Of a DNA stretch of 13,406 nucleotides, positions 13,312 through 13,406 are shown piece by piece (the stretch's first letter is position 1; each line of letters begins with the position of its first letter). Position numbers and translations under genes: made by a program. The notes under the pieces were generated by a model that saw nothing but the letters and a program-made list of their open reading frames with translations, was not told where the DNA came from and ran no database searches. Source of the stretch: Clostridiales bacterium (GTDB taxonomy: Bacteria > Bacillota > Clostridia > Lachnospirales > CAG-274); the NCBI GenBank assembly GCA_021203425.1, contig JAJQBF010000081.1:1-13406 (forward strand), in the 5' to 3' direction.

Positions 13312-13406
13312 ATATATTATACAATATTTGCAATTTGTCATTCTTTACTATTTTTTAAACACAAACAAATATTCGTGGGCAATCAAAAGAAAATTATATT
13401 TTATGC

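Noticed and set aside
13312..13406. Possible promoter or gene start at the window end
   Set aside because: TATAAT-like words occur on both strands, but none has a matching -35 at proper spacing, and the last bases are too few to judge a reading frame.

Overview
The window looks like chromosomal DNA from a low-GC Gram-positive bacterium of the class Clostridia (Bacillota). The basis is strong AGGAGG-type ribosome binding sites, TTTACA/TATAAT-like promoters with 17-base spacers, A/T-rich third positions, and typical clostridial families: a GT4 glycolipid-type glycosyltransferase, copper-amine-oxidase-N secreted proteins, a LipO/YtcQ-type solute-binding lipoprotein, secG-rnr, and an RsbU/RsbW/STAS cassette. 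No genus can be named. There are no tRNA or rRNA genes, insertion sequences or CRISPR arrays.

Layout. 1-1076: promoter and a single 1-phosphofructokinase gene. 1082-1357 (minus): a small membrane protein converging on it, the two stop codons sharing one hairpin. 1358-1491: a palindrome-rich divergent control region. 1492-3099: glycosyltransferase plus a secreted copper-amine-oxidase-N protein. 3123-3178: bidirectional terminator. 3214-4603 (minus): a frameshifted, acidic, C-terminally anchored surface protein. 4604-4903: AT-rich divergent promoter region. 4904-6455: a frameshifted solute-binding lipoprotein with no permease genes nearby. 6456-6761: promoter and a long rod-shaped leader ahead of secG (6762-6998). 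7153-10207: RNase R, a frameshifted acyl-CoA thioesterase and a small membrane protein, closed by a terminator. 10280-12674: a promoter and a tightly overlapping four-gene partner-switching cassette (STAS, degenerate RsbW-like, intact RsbW-like, pseudo-receiver-PP2C). 12695-13257: a frameshifted flavin reductase. 13258-13406: noncoding tail with one hairpin.

Two things stand out. First, four unrelated genes each need a one-base correction, and each correction maps to an A-run of the coding strand. Both A8 tracts that fall in genes are broken, while several A7 tracts are in frame. This points to homopolymer sequencing error, or else to slippage or phase variation. Second, the partner-switching cassette carries two RsbW-fold proteins, one lacking the ATP-binding signatures, and a phosphatase whose receiver domain has lost its phosphorylation residues. 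That suggests a rewired module whose sigma factor or other target lies elsewhere. The secG leader can fold into a long rod with a 15 x 15-base internal loop, a shape reminiscent of 6S RNA, but it remains unidentified.
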